Part shown: positions 41,119 to 49,790 of the stretch, piece by piece
How the letters are laid out: each line of letters opens with the position of its first letter
Position numbering within the stretch: the first letter of the stretch is position 1
DNA from: Paracoccus halophilus
GTDB taxonomy: Bacteria; Pseudomonadota; Alphaproteobacteria; Rhodobacterales; Rhodobacteraceae
DNA length: 64,000 nt
Direction of reading: 5' to 3'
Assembly: GCF_000763905.1 (NCBI RefSeq)
Contig: NZ_JRKN01000006.1
Span: 124,001-188,000, forward strand
Made by a program: the position numbers and the translations under genes
The notes under the pieces: generated by a model
The model's database searches: none
What the model saw: the letters and a program-made list of their open reading frames with translations, nothing else
Told to the model about the DNA's origin: nothing

Positions 41119-42057
41119 ATGACAGTCAAGATTTCCGACCGCCCCGACATGCAGGCGTTCCTGAACGAACTCAGCGGGTTGAACAACGATGACGGCAATC
41201 CACGCATGAAGCAGATCGTGCACCGGCTGATGTCGGATCTGTTCAGGGCCATCGACGATCTGGACATCACCCCGGACGAATACTGGACCGGCGTCGCATG
41301 GCTGAACGATCTGGGCGCGGCCGGTCAGGCGGGGCTGATCTCGCCGGGTCTGGGGGTCGATCACTTCATCGACGAACGGCTGGACGCCATCGACGCCTCG
41401 CTGGGGATCGAGAACCCGACGCCGCGCACCATCGAAGGCCCGCTTTACGTCGCCGGCGCGCCGGAATCGACGGGCTATGCGCGCCTTGACGATGGCACCG
41501 ACACCGACGGTCACACGCTGATCATGCACGGCACGGTGCATGGCTCGGACGGCAAGCCGCTGCCCGGCGCCAAGGTCGAGGTCTGGCATTGCGACACGCG
41601 CGGCTTCTATTCGCATTTCGACCCGACCGGCAAGCAGGCGCCCTTCAACATGCGCCGCACGATCATCGCCGACGAGAATGGCCGCTACAAGTTCCAGAGC
41701 ATCCTGCCCAGCGGCTATGGCGTGCCCCCGGGCAGCCCGACCGAGCTGCTGCTGTCGGCGCTTGGCCGTCATGGCCAGCGTCCGGCGCATATCCACTTCT
41801 TCATCAGCGCCGAGGGTCATCGCAAGCTGACCACCCAGATCAATATCGAGGGCGATCCGCTGATCAATGACGACTTCGCCTATGCGACCCGCGACGGGCT
41901 GGTGCCCCATGTCGTCGAGCGCACGGACGAGGAAAGCATCCACGCCAACAATCTGAACGGCCCCTTTGCCGAGATCACCTTTGACATCCATCTGACCGCG
42001 CTGGTCGATGGCGTCGACAACCAGGTGAACGAACAGCGCCGCCGCGCGGCCGCCTGA
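41119..42057 (+). CDS. catA: Catechol 1,2-dioxygenase
   Basis: This 312-aa intradiol non-heme Fe(III) dioxygenase cleaves catechol to cis,cis-muconate. The iron ligands are expected in GPLYVAGAPE (Tyr), SGYGVPP (Tyr) and RPAHIHFFIS (two His), all present. The N-terminal helical dimer domain (residues 1-105) is intact. An AGGAGG ribosome site lies upstream, in the catBCA order. Confidence 0.96.
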   Translation: MTVKISDRPDMQAFLNELSGLNNDDGNPRMKQIVHRLMSDLFRAIDDLDITPDEYWTGVAWLNDLGAAGQAGLISPGLGVDHFIDERLDAIDASLGIENPTPRTIEGPLYVAGAPESTGYARLDDGTDTDGHTLIMHGTVHGSDGKPLPGAKVEVWHCDTRGFYSHFDPTGKQAPFNMRRTIIADENGRYKFQSILPSGYGVPPGSPTELLLSALGRHGQRPAHIHFFISAEGHRKLTTQINIEGDPLINDDFAYATRDGLVPHVVERTDEESIHANNLNGPFAEITFDIHLTALVDGVDNQVNEQRRRAAA

Positions 42058-42065
42058 CGGCATCC

Positions 42066-42095
42066 GGGGTGGCCCTCGGGAGGAGCGGCCACCCC
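42066..42095 (+). other. Hairpin between catA and benA
   Basis: A perfect 9-bp stem GGGGTGGCC/GGCCACCCC with a 12-nt loop starts 9 nt after the catA stop. No U-tract follows, so it is likely an RNA stability or partial attenuation element inside a catBCA-ben transcript. Confidence 0.5.
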
Positions 42096-42177
42096 AACCA
42101 CCCGAACCCAATCTTTCATCACTGACATCTGACAGGGGCCTGCCCGCAACAGGCGCATCCCCTGGGGAGGAGAACTC

Positions 42178-43530
42178 ATGTCCGCGATCATCGAAAAGGC
42201 ACGCGATCTGGATCATCTGCTGGCGACGGCGGTGCAGGACGATGCCGAGGCCGGCCTTTACCGCTGCCGGCGCGATATCTTTACCAACGAAGACCTGTAC
42301 GCGCTGGAGATGAAGCACATCTTCGAAGGCAACTGGGTCTATCTGGCGCATGAAAGCCAGATCCCGGAAATCAACGACTACTACACCACCTGGATCGGCC
42401 GCCAGCCCATCGTCATCACCCGCGACAAGACCGGCACGCTGAATGCCGTGATCAACGCCTGCGCCCATAAGGGCGCGATGCTGTGCCGCCGCAAGCAGGG
42501 CAACAAGGGCAGCTTTACCTGCCCCTTCCACGGCTGGACCTTTTCCAACAATGGCAAGCTCTTGAAAGTCAAGGACGCCAAGACCACGCAATATCCCGAT
42601 CAGTTCAACAAGGACGGCTCGCATGACCTGACCAGGGTGGCGCGCTTTGAAAGCTATCGCGGCTTCCTGTTCGGCAGCCTGAACGCGGATGTCGCGCCGC
42701 TTGAGGATTATCTGGGCGAAACCAGGGTCATCATCGACCAGATCGTCGATCAGGCCCCCGAGGGGCTGGAGGTGCTGCGCGGCAATTCCTCCTACATCTA
42801 TGACGGCAACTGGAAGTTGCAGATGGAGAATGGCTGCGACGGCTATCACGTCAGCTCGGTCCACTGGAACTACGCCACCACCATGGATCGCCGCAGCGAG
42901 ACCGGCACCAAGGCCGTCGACGCGAACAGCTGGAGCAAATCGGTCGCCGGCGTCTATGGTTTTGACAACGGCCATATCCTCTTGTGGACCAACACCAAGA
43001 ACCCCGAGGTGCGCCCGGTCTGGAACCGCCGCGACGACCTCGTGGCCCGTCTGGGCGAGGACAAGGCCGGCTTCATCGTCAACCAGACGCGCAACCTGTG
43101 CCTTTATCCGAACGTGTTCCTGATGGATCAGTTCAGCACCCAGATCCGCGTCGTCCGCCCGCTGTCGGTGGACCAGACCGAAGTCACCATCTTCTGCTTT
43201 GCCCCCAAGGGCGAAAGCGCCGAGGACCGCGCCCACCGCATCCGCCAGTACGAGGATTTCTTCAACGTCTCGGGCATGGGCACATCCGACGATCTCGAGG
43301 AGTTCCGCGCCTGCCAGACCGCCTATGCCGCGCCTTTGTGGAACGACATGTCGCGCGGTGCGCCGCTGTGGATCCACGGGCCGGACGACAACGCCCGCCG
43401 CATGGGCCTGAAGCCGCTGATCTCGGGCGAGCGCAGCGAGGATGAGGGGCTGTTCGTCTGTCAGCACGAATATTGGGCGCAGGTCATGCGCGATGCGCTG
43501 GCCGCGGAAAAGGCAGGAGAAGCAGCATGA
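42178..43530 (+). CDS. benA: Benzoate 1,2-dioxygenase large subunit
   Basis: This 450-aa Rieske oxygenase alpha subunit has the [2Fe-2S] motif CAH...CPFH around residues 97-120 (CAHKGAMLC and CPFHGW) and mononuclear iron ligands in the [16 protein letters not shown] stretch. It dihydroxylates benzoate to the cis-diol with BenB and reductase BenC. A GGAGGAG site precedes it; ATGA overlap with benB. Confidence 0.96.
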   Translation: MSAIIEKARDLDHLLATAVQDDAEAGLYRCRRDIFTNEDLYALEMKHIFEGNWVYLAHESQIPEINDYYTTWIGRQPIVITRDKTGTLNAVINACAHKGAMLCRRKQGNKGSFTCPFHGWTFSNNGKLLKVKDAKTTQYPDQFNKDGSHDLTRVARFESYRGFLFGSLNADVAPLEDYLGETRVIIDQIVDQAPEGLEVLRGNSSYIYDGNWKLQMENGCDGYHVSSVHWNYATTMDRRSETGTKAVDANSWSKSVAGVYGFDNGHILLWTNTKNPEVRPVWNRRDDLVARLGEDKAGFIVNQTRNLCLYPNVFLMDQFSTQIRVVRPLSVDQTEVTIFCFAPKGESAEDRAHRIRQYEDFFNVSGMGTSDDLEEFRACQTAYAAPLWNDMSRGAPLWIHGPDDNARRMGLKPLISGERSEDEGLFVCQHEYWAQVMRDALAAEKAGEAA

Positions 43531-44042
43531 GCCTCGATCACAACATCGCCACCAGCGGCGTGGATTACAACGCCATCTGCGCCTTTCTCTATCGCGAGGC
43601 GCGCCTGCTGGACGACCGCCAATGGGACGAATGGCTGACCTGCTATGCGCCGGATGCGACCTACTGGATGCCCGCCTGGGACGATAACGACCAGACCACC
43701 CAGGACCCGCAATCGGAAATCTCGCTGATCTATTACCCCAATCGCGAGGGGCTGGAGGATCGCGTCTTTCGCATCAAGACCGAGCGCTCGGGCGCCTCGA
43801 CGCCCGAGCCGCGCACCAGCCACGCCGTCCAGAATGTCGAGGTGGTCGAGGATCGCGGGGCCGAGGTGGATGTGCGCTACAACTTCCACACGCTGAACCA
43901 CCGCTACAAGGCCACCGACCAGTTCTTCGGGACCATGTTCGTGACCCTGCGCCAGACGGATGAGGGGCTGCGCATCGCCGCCAAGAAGATCGTCCTGAAG
44001 AACGACTACATCCGCCAGGTCATCGACGTCTATCACGTCTGA
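43527..44042 (+). CDS. benB: Benzoate 1,2-dioxygenase small subunit
   Basis: This 171-aa beta subunit of the ring-hydroxylating dioxygenase (cystatin-like fold) shows the conserved [18 protein letters not shown] and the C-terminal [19 protein letters not shown] tail. Its start overlaps the benA stop in ATGA; a longer upstream frame inside benA was rejected. Confidence 0.95.
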   Translation: MSLDHNIATSGVDYNAICAFLYREARLLDDRQWDEWLTCYAPDATYWMPAWDDNDQTTQDPQSEISLIYYPNREGLEDRVFRIKTERSGASTPEPRTSHAVQNVEVVEDRGAEVDVRYNFHTLNHRYKATDQFFGTMFVTLRQTDEGLRIAAKKIVLKNDYIRQVIDVYHV

Positions 44043-44078
44043 CCCCCAGCCCAGCACAACCGCAAGGAGGAGGCGACC

Positions 44079-45107
44079 ATGTGCTATCGGATCGCACTGA
44101 ATTTCGAGGACGGGATTACCCGCTTTGTCGATTGCAAGCCGGGCGAGAAAGTTCTCGACGCCGCGTTTCGCAACAAGATCAACCTGCCGATGGATTGCTC
44201 GGACGGGGTTTGCGGCACCTGCAAATGCCGCGCGGAAAGCGGCGCCTATGACATGGGCGACGACTATATCGACGACGCCCTGACCGAGGACGAGGCCGAA
44301 GAGGGCCTGGTGCTGACCTGCCAGATGGTGCCCTCGTCCGATTGCGTGCTGTCGGTGCCGACGACCTCGCAGGCCTGCAAGACCGGCCAGCAGAGCTTTG
44401 TCGCCACCGTCACCGGCATCGCGCCGCATCACGATGCCGCCGTGGTTCTGGAACTGGCCGTGGACGAGGGCGAGACGGCGCCCGTCTTCCTGCCCGGCCA
44501 ATATGTCAATATCGACGTGCCGGGCGGCGGCGAGCATCGCTCCTATTCCTTCAGTTCCGCACCGGGCGAGCATCGGCTGGGCTTTCTGATCAAGAAGATC
44601 CCGGACGGGCTGATGGGCAACTGGCTGGCGGGTGCAAAGCCGGGCGAGCGGCTGAACCTGACCGGGCCGATGGGCAGCTTCTATCTGCGCGACGGCGACG
44701 GGCCGCTGCTGTTTCTGGCCGGCGGCACCGGGCTTGCCCCCTTCCTGTCGATGCTGGAGGTGCTGGCCCGCGCCGGATCGCAGCGGCAGATCCACCTGAT
44801 CTATGGCGTGACGCGCGACCTGGATCTGGTGCTGGTGGACGAGATCGCGGCCTATGCCGCCCGCCTGCCGAACTTCACCTATGCGACGGTGGTGGCCGAT
44901 CAGGCTTCGGATCATCCGCGCAAGGGCTGGGTCACGCAGCACATGCCCGAGGACATGCTGGCCGCGGGCGATGTCGATATCTACCTTTGCGGTCCGCCGC
45001 CGATGGTCGATGCCGTGCGGCATTATCTTGACGAGAACGGCGTCAGGCCCGCCAGCTTTCACTACGAAAAGTTCACCCCCAATGCGCCGCTGCAGGCGAT
45101 CGCATGA
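44079..45107 (+). CDS. benC: Benzoate dioxygenase reductase
   Basis: This 342-aa electron-transfer protein has an N-terminal plant-type [2Fe-2S] ferredoxin (CSDGVCGTCKC plus a later Cys in LTCQM) and C-terminal FAD (HRSYSFSSAPGE) and NADH (FLAGGTGLAPFLSMLE) domains. It supplies BenAB from NADH. A GGAGGAGG site precedes it; ATGA overlap with benD. Confidence 0.95.
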   Translation: MCYRIALNFEDGITRFVDCKPGEKVLDAAFRNKINLPMDCSDGVCGTCKCRAESGAYDMGDDYIDDALTEDEAEEGLVLTCQMVPSSDCVLSVPTTSQACKTGQQSFVATVTGIAPHHDAAVVLELAVDEGETAPVFLPGQYVNIDVPGGGEHRSYSFSSAPGEHRLGFLIKKIPDGLMGNWLAGAKPGERLNLTGPMGSFYLRDGDGPLLFLAGGTGLAPFLSMLEVLARAGSQRQIHLIYGVTRDLDLVLVDEIAAYAARLPNFTYATVVADQASDHPRKGWVTQHMPEDMLAAGDVDIYLCGPPPMVDAVRHYLDENGVRPASFHYEKFTPNAPLQAIA

Positions 45108-45889
45108 CCGGGGCGATCTTTTCCGGGCGCTTTGCAGGCAAGGTCCTGGTGGTGACCGGCGCCGCGCAGGGGATCGGCCGCGCCGTCGCCCTGCGCGCGG
45201 CAGCCGAGGGCGGCAGGGTCCTGTTCGTGGATCGCGCCGATTTCGTTGCCGATGTGGCGGCCGAGGCGGGCAGCGATGCCGCCGCCTTCACCGCCGATCT
45301 GGAAAGCTGGAGCGGCGCCGACGCGGCGATGCGCCACGCCGCCGAGCGTTTCGGCGGCATCGACATCCTGATCAACAATGTGGGCGGCGCGATCCGCATG
45401 CGCCCCTTTGCCGAGTTCGAGCCGGACCAGATCGACGCCGAGATCCGCCGCTCGCTGATGCCGACGCTGTATTGCTGCCATGCGGTGCTGCCGCATCTGC
45501 TGGCGCGCGGCGGCGGCACCATCGTCAATGTCTCGTCCAATGCCACGCGCGGCATTTATCGCCTGCCCTATTCGGCGGCCAAGGGTGGCGTGAATGCGAT
45601 CACGCAATCGCTGGCGATGGAACTGGCGCACCGGAACATCCGGGTCGTCGCCACTGCCCCCGGCGGAACCGAGGCGCCGCCGCGCCGCGTGCCCCGCAAT
45701 GCCGAGGGCGACAGCCCGGCCGAACAGCAATGGATGGCCGAGGTCGTGGATCAGGTCAGGCAGACCGCCCTGATGCACCGCTATGGCACCATCGAGGAAC
45801 AGGCCGCGCCGATCCTGTTCCTGGCCTCTGACGAGGCATCCTACATCACCGCCAGTGTCCTGCCCGTCGCGGGAGGCGACACGGGCTGA
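45104..45889 (+). CDS. benD: cis-1,2-dihydroxycyclohexa-3,5-diene-1-carboxylate dehydrogenase
   Basis: This 261-aa short-chain dehydrogenase oxidises and decarboxylates the benzoate diol to catechol. It has the NAD motif VVTGAAQGIGRA, NNVGG, and the catalytic Ser and YxxxK (YSAAK near residue 157). It directly follows benC with overlapping codons. Confidence 0.94.
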   Translation: MTGAIFSGRFAGKVLVVTGAAQGIGRAVALRAAAEGGRVLFVDRADFVADVAAEAGSDAAAFTADLESWSGADAAMRHAAERFGGIDILINNVGGAIRMRPFAEFEPDQIDAEIRRSLMPTLYCCHAVLPHLLARGGGTIVNVSSNATRGIYRLPYSAAKGGVNAITQSLAMELAHRNIRVVATAPGGTEAPPRRVPRNAEGDSPAEQQWMAEVVDQVRQTALMHRYGTIEEQAAPILFLASDEASYITASVLPVAGGDTG

Positions 45890-45924
45890 CCGGCTTTCAC
45901 ACGACAATTTGGGAGGTAAGGACT

Positions 45925-47253
45925 ATGCGCAGCATAGATGTGAACGAGGCCATCGACCAGGGCCCGTTCGGCAGGTTTCAATGGATGGTGGTGGCGCTTT
46001 GCGGCACCTTGCTGATCGTCGACGGCTATGACGTGTTTGTCGCCGGCACGGTGCTGCCCACGCTGATCGCGGAATGGGGCCTGACCAAACCGCAGGCGGG
46101 CGCGCTGCAGGCCTGGGCGCTGTTCGGCATGATGTTCGGGGCGCTGATCCTTGGCTCGCTGGCCGACCGGATCGGCCGCAAGAAGGGCGTCGCGATCAGC
46201 TTCGTCCTGTTCACCTCGGCGACGCTGGTGACCGGCTTTGCCAACTCGCCCGAGCAGTTCAAGATCTTTCGTTTCATCGCCGGTCTGGGCTGCGGCGGGC
46301 TGATGCCGAATGCCGTGGCCTTGATGAACGAATATGCGCCCAGGCGGATGCGTGGCACCATGGTCGCGCTGATGTTCTCGGGCTATTCGGTCGGCGGCAT
46401 GGTCGCGGCGGGTCTGGGCATCGGGCTGATCCCCGGCTTTGGCTGGAAACCGATGTTCTATATCGCCGCCGTGCCGCTGATGCTGCTGCCGCTGATTCTG
46501 TGGAAACTTCCGGAATCGTTGGGCTTTCTGATCCGCCAGGGCCGCCAGGACGAGGCAAGGCGCATCTTTGCCAAGGTGTCGGGTGCGCCGCTGGCCGCAG
46601 GTGACAAGCTGGTCTTCAGCGAAAGCAAGGGCGCCTCGGCCTCGGTCGCGGAACTGTTCCGCCATGGCCGGGCGCTGCGCACGCTGATGCTATGGCTGTC
46701 CTTCTTCTGCTGCCTGCTGCTGGTCTATCTGCTGTCCTCATGGCTGCCCAAGGTGCTGCAAGAGGCAGGCTATGCCGAGCGCGCCAGCCTTCTGTCGCTG
46801 TTCTCGCTGAATTTCGGCGGCATGGCGGGTGCGATTGCCGGGGGCTGGATGGGCGACCGCTACGGGCTGCCGAAGGTGGTCGTGGGCTTTTTCGCGGCGG
46901 CTGCGGTCTCGATCGCGCTGATCGGCGCGAACCCGGCGGCGGGCCTGCTGTTCGCACTGGTCTTCGTGGCCGGCGCCACCACCATCGGCACGCAGATCCT
47001 GCTCTATGCCAGCGTGGCGCAGCTTTACAACCTGTCGGTCCGCTCGACCGGGCTCGGCTGGGCCTCGGGCGTGGGGCGGATCGGCGCCATCGTCGGCCCG
47101 ACCCTGGGCGGCGTGCTGCTGGCGCGGGAATTGCCGCTGGGCCAGAACTTCCTGATCTTCGCGATCCCTGCGGCGGTCTCGGCGCTTGCGATGCTGGTCT
47201 TTGCGCTGAGCAATCGCCGGACGCATGATACGGGGCGGCTGGCGGCTGCCTGA
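45925..47253 (+). CDS. benK: Benzoate MFS transporter, aromatic acid:H+ symporter family
   Basis: This 442-aa twelve-helix MFS protein has the AAHS signature DGYDVFVAGTVLPTL in helix 1 and GSLADRIGRKKG between helices 2 and 3, repeated as GGWMGDRYGLPK in the second half. It imports benzoate for the adjacent ben genes. A terminator follows, closing the cat-ben transcription unit. Confidence 0.92.
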   Translation: MRSIDVNEAIDQGPFGRFQWMVVALCGTLLIVDGYDVFVAGTVLPTLIAEWGLTKPQAGALQAWALFGMMFGALILGSLADRIGRKKGVAISFVLFTSATLVTGFANSPEQFKIFRFIAGLGCGGLMPNAVALMNEYAPRRMRGTMVALMFSGYSVGGMVAAGLGIGLIPGFGWKPMFYIAAVPLMLLPLILWKLPESLGFLIRQGRQDEARRIFAKVSGAPLAAGDKLVFSESKGASASVAELFRHGRALRTLMLWLSFFCCLLLVYLLSSWLPKVLQEAGYAERASLLSLFSLNFGGMAGAIAGGWMGDRYGLPKVVVGFFAAAAVSIALIGANPAAGLLFALVFVAGATTIGTQILLYASVAQLYNLSVRSTGLGWASGVGRIGAIVGPTLGGVLLARELPLGQNFLIFAIPAAVSALAMLVFALSNRRTHDTGRLAAA

Positions 47254-47266
47254 AACCGGAACCTCG

Positions 47267-47294
47267 GCCGCGCGGTGCTTGCCGCGCGGCTTTC
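47267..47294 (+). terminator. Terminator after benK
   Basis: A perfect 9-bp stem GCCGCGCGG/CCGCGCGGC with a 6-nt loop is followed by TTTCT, 14 nt after the benK stop. Confidence 0.88.
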
Positions 47295-47354
47295 TAGCCG
47301 AAGGCCTGTAATGACCCAGTGAAATACCGCTCATGCTACCAGGGGAAAGGTAGC

Positions 47355-47441
47355 GATGAGCGCAGCATACCTGGCTGGTCAGCCAATGTCATAGATGCGC
47401 TGAGCGATCTGCTCATCATGCGCGGCATCCCGGTCTTCACT
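47355..47441 (+). pseudogene. IS3-family OrfB (integrase core) fragment
   Basis: The translated stretch ANVIDALSDLLIMRGIPVF matches the typical rve-domain segment just before the DNGPEF motif of IS3-family OrfB transposases. Only about 28 residues remain, and the following sequence is unrelated, so this is a truncated copy cut by the next insertion. Confidence 0.65.
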
Positions 47442-47523
47442 CGCCCGTGGTCTTGCCCCCTGAAACTGTTCCGAACTGAGTGCGAAATTTTGGGTACATT
47501 TCTGGCGACAGAGGAGTGTACCG

Positions 47524-47791
47524 ATACCGAAGAAACGATTTGGCGAGAAGCAAATTGCCTTTGCGCTGCTGCAAGCAGAAGCTGGAACGACGGTCGGCGA
47601 GATCTGCCGCAAGATGGGGATCGCCAAAGCGACGTTTTATCGCTGGAAGAAGGTCTATGACGGCATGGGCGTATCGGATATCCGGCGATCTGAAACAGCT
47701 GGAAGATGAGAACGGCAAGGTGAAAAGGTTGGTTGCGGACCTGACATTGGACAAGACGATGCTTCAGGATGCGCTGAGAAAAAAGTGGTGA
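47524..47791 (+). pseudogene. IS3-family OrfA with lost start codon and frameshift
   Basis: Translation from 47524 gives PKKRFGEKQIAFALLQAEAG, a helix-turn-helix (GEICRKMGIAKATFYRWKK) and then, in a second frame, LKQLEDENGKVKRLVADLTL ending DALRKKW. One inserted base near 47687 separates the frames, and the expected ATG reads ATA. OrfB is missing except for a few residues (RPVRRREVV). The element cannot move by itself. Confidence 0.8.
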
Positions 47792-47794
47792 GGC

Positions 47795-48003
47795 CTGTCC
47801 GCCGCCGCGAGGTTGTCCGCCTCCAGCGCCAACGCATGCGCCATGGCGGCCAGAAGTCCTTCGGCGGTTCCGGGATCGGCGCCCAGGATTTCAGCGGCGT
47901 GTTGAAGCCGGTGTTCGGAGGCAAGACCTCTGAATTGCTGCAAGGCATCGCTGACCTCACCCGATACGCGACGCCAGAGGATTTGCCCGCCGATCAACTC
48001 CAC
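47795..48003 (-). pseudogene. Unassigned minus-strand coding fragment between IS remnants
   Basis: A minus-strand frame reads smoothly for about 68 residues (ELIGGQILWRRVSGEVSDAL and LASEHRLQHAAEILGADPGT) and looks like genuine coding sequence, but the downstream end is antisense to the IS3 orfA and the upstream end abuts the IS5 fragment. The family is not recognised. It is probably a gene cut on both sides by IS insertions or deletions. Confidence 0.4.
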
Positions 48004-48014
48004 ATGACCGGCAC

Positions 48015-48172
48015 CGGGTCACGCGGGGCGACAATCGGCGCTTGCCCGTCGGCGCGGCCTCCCAGCTCATCTCGGGGTCGAACCAGATCGTCAGCGAGAC
48101 CCGGCGCTTGAGCGCCTCATTCTAGGCCGGCCAGTCCTTGGTCCGATACGTCTTGGGCGTCGGTCTGCTCAT
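48015..48172 (-). pseudogene. IS5-family transposase N-terminal fragment with TAG
   Basis: Minus-strand translation gives MSRPTPKTYRTKDWPA, an in-frame TAG, then NEALKRRVSLTIWFDPEMSW and EAAPTGKR. This is the characteristic N-terminus of IS5-group transposases common in Paracoccus. Only about 50 residues are left, so the copy is dead. Confidence 0.8.
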
Positions 48173-48351
48173 GCATCCCGGCTACCCTCCTGGATTCGCA
48201 AGATGAATCCCTCAAGAGATATGTGCATCAGAGCCTATCTGTTACAGAGCCCGCAGGGTAAATCCATCCGGGAAAGGAGAAGATTCGTTCAGACCTCAAT
48301 TTGTGCAATAAAGCCGGACACAATATGACGCCTGATCAACACGCTCTTAAA

Positions 48352-48380
48352 TTGAAATAACCGAAAAAATATAGTACAAT
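48352..48380 (+). promoter_or_regulatory. Sigma70-type promoter of the cyclophane RiPP cassette
   Basis: TTGAAA (48352-48357) and TACAAT (48375-48380) are separated by exactly 17 bp in an AT-rich stretch that contrasts with the GC-rich genome. Transcription would start near 48387, giving a leader of about 30 nt with GGAG at 48407-48410, 7 nt before the precursor ATG. Confidence 0.7.
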
Positions 48381-48417
48381 TTGCTTTCGCATTTGAAAAC
48401 ATATTTGGAGACTGAGT

Positions 48418-48660
48418 ATGCGAGAATTCCGTTTCCTAATCGCCGCAATTTTGGCGACGGCTGCATCTGCCGGCGCAGCGCCTTTCCCAAACGACGCTCT
48501 CACGGTTCAGGACCAGCGCCGCGCACTCGATGAGCGCCTGGACCGATTGGGCCGTCAGCTCCGCGAGGAAACGGCGGAGGCGGACGCGCCCCGCCGCTGG
48601 GCGCAATGGTACAACTGGGGCAACTGGAGCAACGGGTTCAGCAATTGGCGCAACTGGTGA
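48418..48660 (+). CDS. Putative three-residue-cyclophane (triceptide-type) RiPP precursor
   Basis: This 80-aa peptide has an N-terminal hydrophobic segment with an Ala-x-Ala type cleavage region (residues 1-21), a charged helical leader (25-60) and an aromatic/Asn core (61-80). The core has five aromatic-X-Asn triplets: W64-Y-N66, W67-G-N69, W70-S-N72, F74-S-N76 and W77-R-N79, ending in Trp80. Omega-X-Asn triplets are the known target of radical SAM enzymes that link an aromatic ring to the beta-carbon of the third residue. The maturase gene begins at its stop codon. The signal-like N-terminus suggests export by Sec. Cleavage site and product are inferred. Confidence 0.82.
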   Translation: MREFRFLIAAILATAASAGAAPFPNDALTVQDQRRALDERLDRLGRQLREETAEADAPRRWAQWYNWGNWSNGFSNWRNW

Positions 48661-49790
48661 CGGATCAGGTCAACGGGCCCGTCCGGCTGGCAGTGCTGCA
48701 ACCGACGCCGTTCTGCAATCTCGACTGCGCCTATTGCTATCTACCCCATCGCGACGACAGGCGTCGCATGTCCGGCGAAGTGCTCGACGCTGTCGGGCGC
48801 AACCTGGTCGCCAGTCCGCTGGCCGCCGAGCCCCTGTCAATCGTCTGGCATGGCGGAGAGCCGATGACCCTGCCCGCCGACTGGTACGAAGACGCCTTTG
48901 CCCGGATCGAGCGAGCCTCGGCCGGGCGCGCCATACGGCATGCCTTTCAGACCAATGCCATCGGTGTGAACGACCGTTGGATCGACCTGTTCCGGCGTTG
49001 GAACGTGCGACTTGGCGTCAGCATCGACGGCCCGCAGGCACTGCATGATGCCCACCGCCGGACCCGGCGCGGAGGCGGCAGCCATCACCTGTCCATGAAG
49101 GGCGCCGCGCGACTGGCAGAGGCGGGGCTGTCGTTCCACCTGATCTCGGTGCTGACCGCTGACAGCCTGGCGCAGCCCGACGCGCTGTTCGATTTCTATA
49201 TCGAGAACGGTTTCCGCGACATCTGCTTCAACGTAGACGAACAGGAGGACGCACACCTCCGCTCCAGCCTCGACAGCCCGGGGATGGAGACGGCCTATCG
49301 GCGTTTTCTCGACCGGTTTTTCGCCCGCATTGCCGCCGAGGGCGGGGCCTTCGCCTGTCGAGAGCTCGACGCTGCCCGCGCGCTGGTGCTGTCTCCTCCC
49401 GAGGCGCGCCGCGCCAATCCGCAGACCCGGCCGCTGGAGATCGTCACCGTCGCCGTCGACGGCGCAATGTCCACCTATTCCCCCGAACTGATCGGGGCCG
49501 CCGCCCCCCAATACGACGATTTCCGATTCGGCAATGTGCGCGAAGGCGGGCCCGAGACCATTCTGAGCAATCCGGCTTTCCGGCGCTTGCGCACCGATAT
49601 CGAGGCCGGGATCGCCGCCTGTGCCGAAGTCTGTCCCTGGTTCGATGTCTGCGGCGGCGGGGCGCCGGCCAACAAGTTCTTCGAACACGGCCACCTGCGA
49701 GGGACCGAGACGCTGTTCTGCCGTCTGACCCGGCAGATCGGGCTGGAGGCTGCGCTTGCTGCGCTGGAAGCCGATGTCCAGGCTGCCTGA
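48657..49790 (+). CDS. Radical SAM/SPASM peptide maturase (cyclophane-forming type)
   Basis: This 377-aa enzyme has the cluster motif at Cys20, Cys24 and Cys27 (CNLDCAYC), a GGEP motif (WHGGEPM, about residues 64-70), and a C-terminal SPASM region with Cys322, Cys326, Cys332 and Cys355 (CPWFDVCGGGAPANK). The CGGG.P.NK pattern and length resemble the GRRM/XYE-type maturases that form three-residue cyclophanes. The GTG at 48657 overlaps the precursor TGA (GTGA); an ATG at 48606 would overlap the whole core region and was not chosen. It overlaps the downstream gene by 17 nt. Confidence 0.85.
   Translation: MTDQVNGPVRLAVLQPTPFCNLDCAYCYLPHRDDRRRMSGEVLDAVGRNLVASPLAAEPLSIVWHGGEPMTLPADWYEDAFARIERASAGRAIRHAFQTNAIGVNDRWIDLFRRWNVRLGVSIDGPQALHDAHRRTRRGGGSHHLSMKGAARLAEAGLSFHLISVLTADSLAQPDALFDFYIENGFRDICFNVDEQEDAHLRSSLDSPGMETAYRRFLDRFFARIAAEGGAFACRELDAARALVLSPPEARRANPQTRPLEIVTVAVDGAMSTYSPELIGAAAPQYDDFRFGNVREGGPETILSNPAFRRLRTDIEAGIAACAEVCPWFDVCGGGAPANKFFEHGHLRGTETLFCRLTRQIGLEAALAALEADVQAA

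Noticed and set aside
48606..48656. ATG at 48606 as maturase start
   Set aside because: It would add residues encoded out of frame over the precursor core; the GTG at 48657 gives the expected N-terminus and a GTGA overlap.
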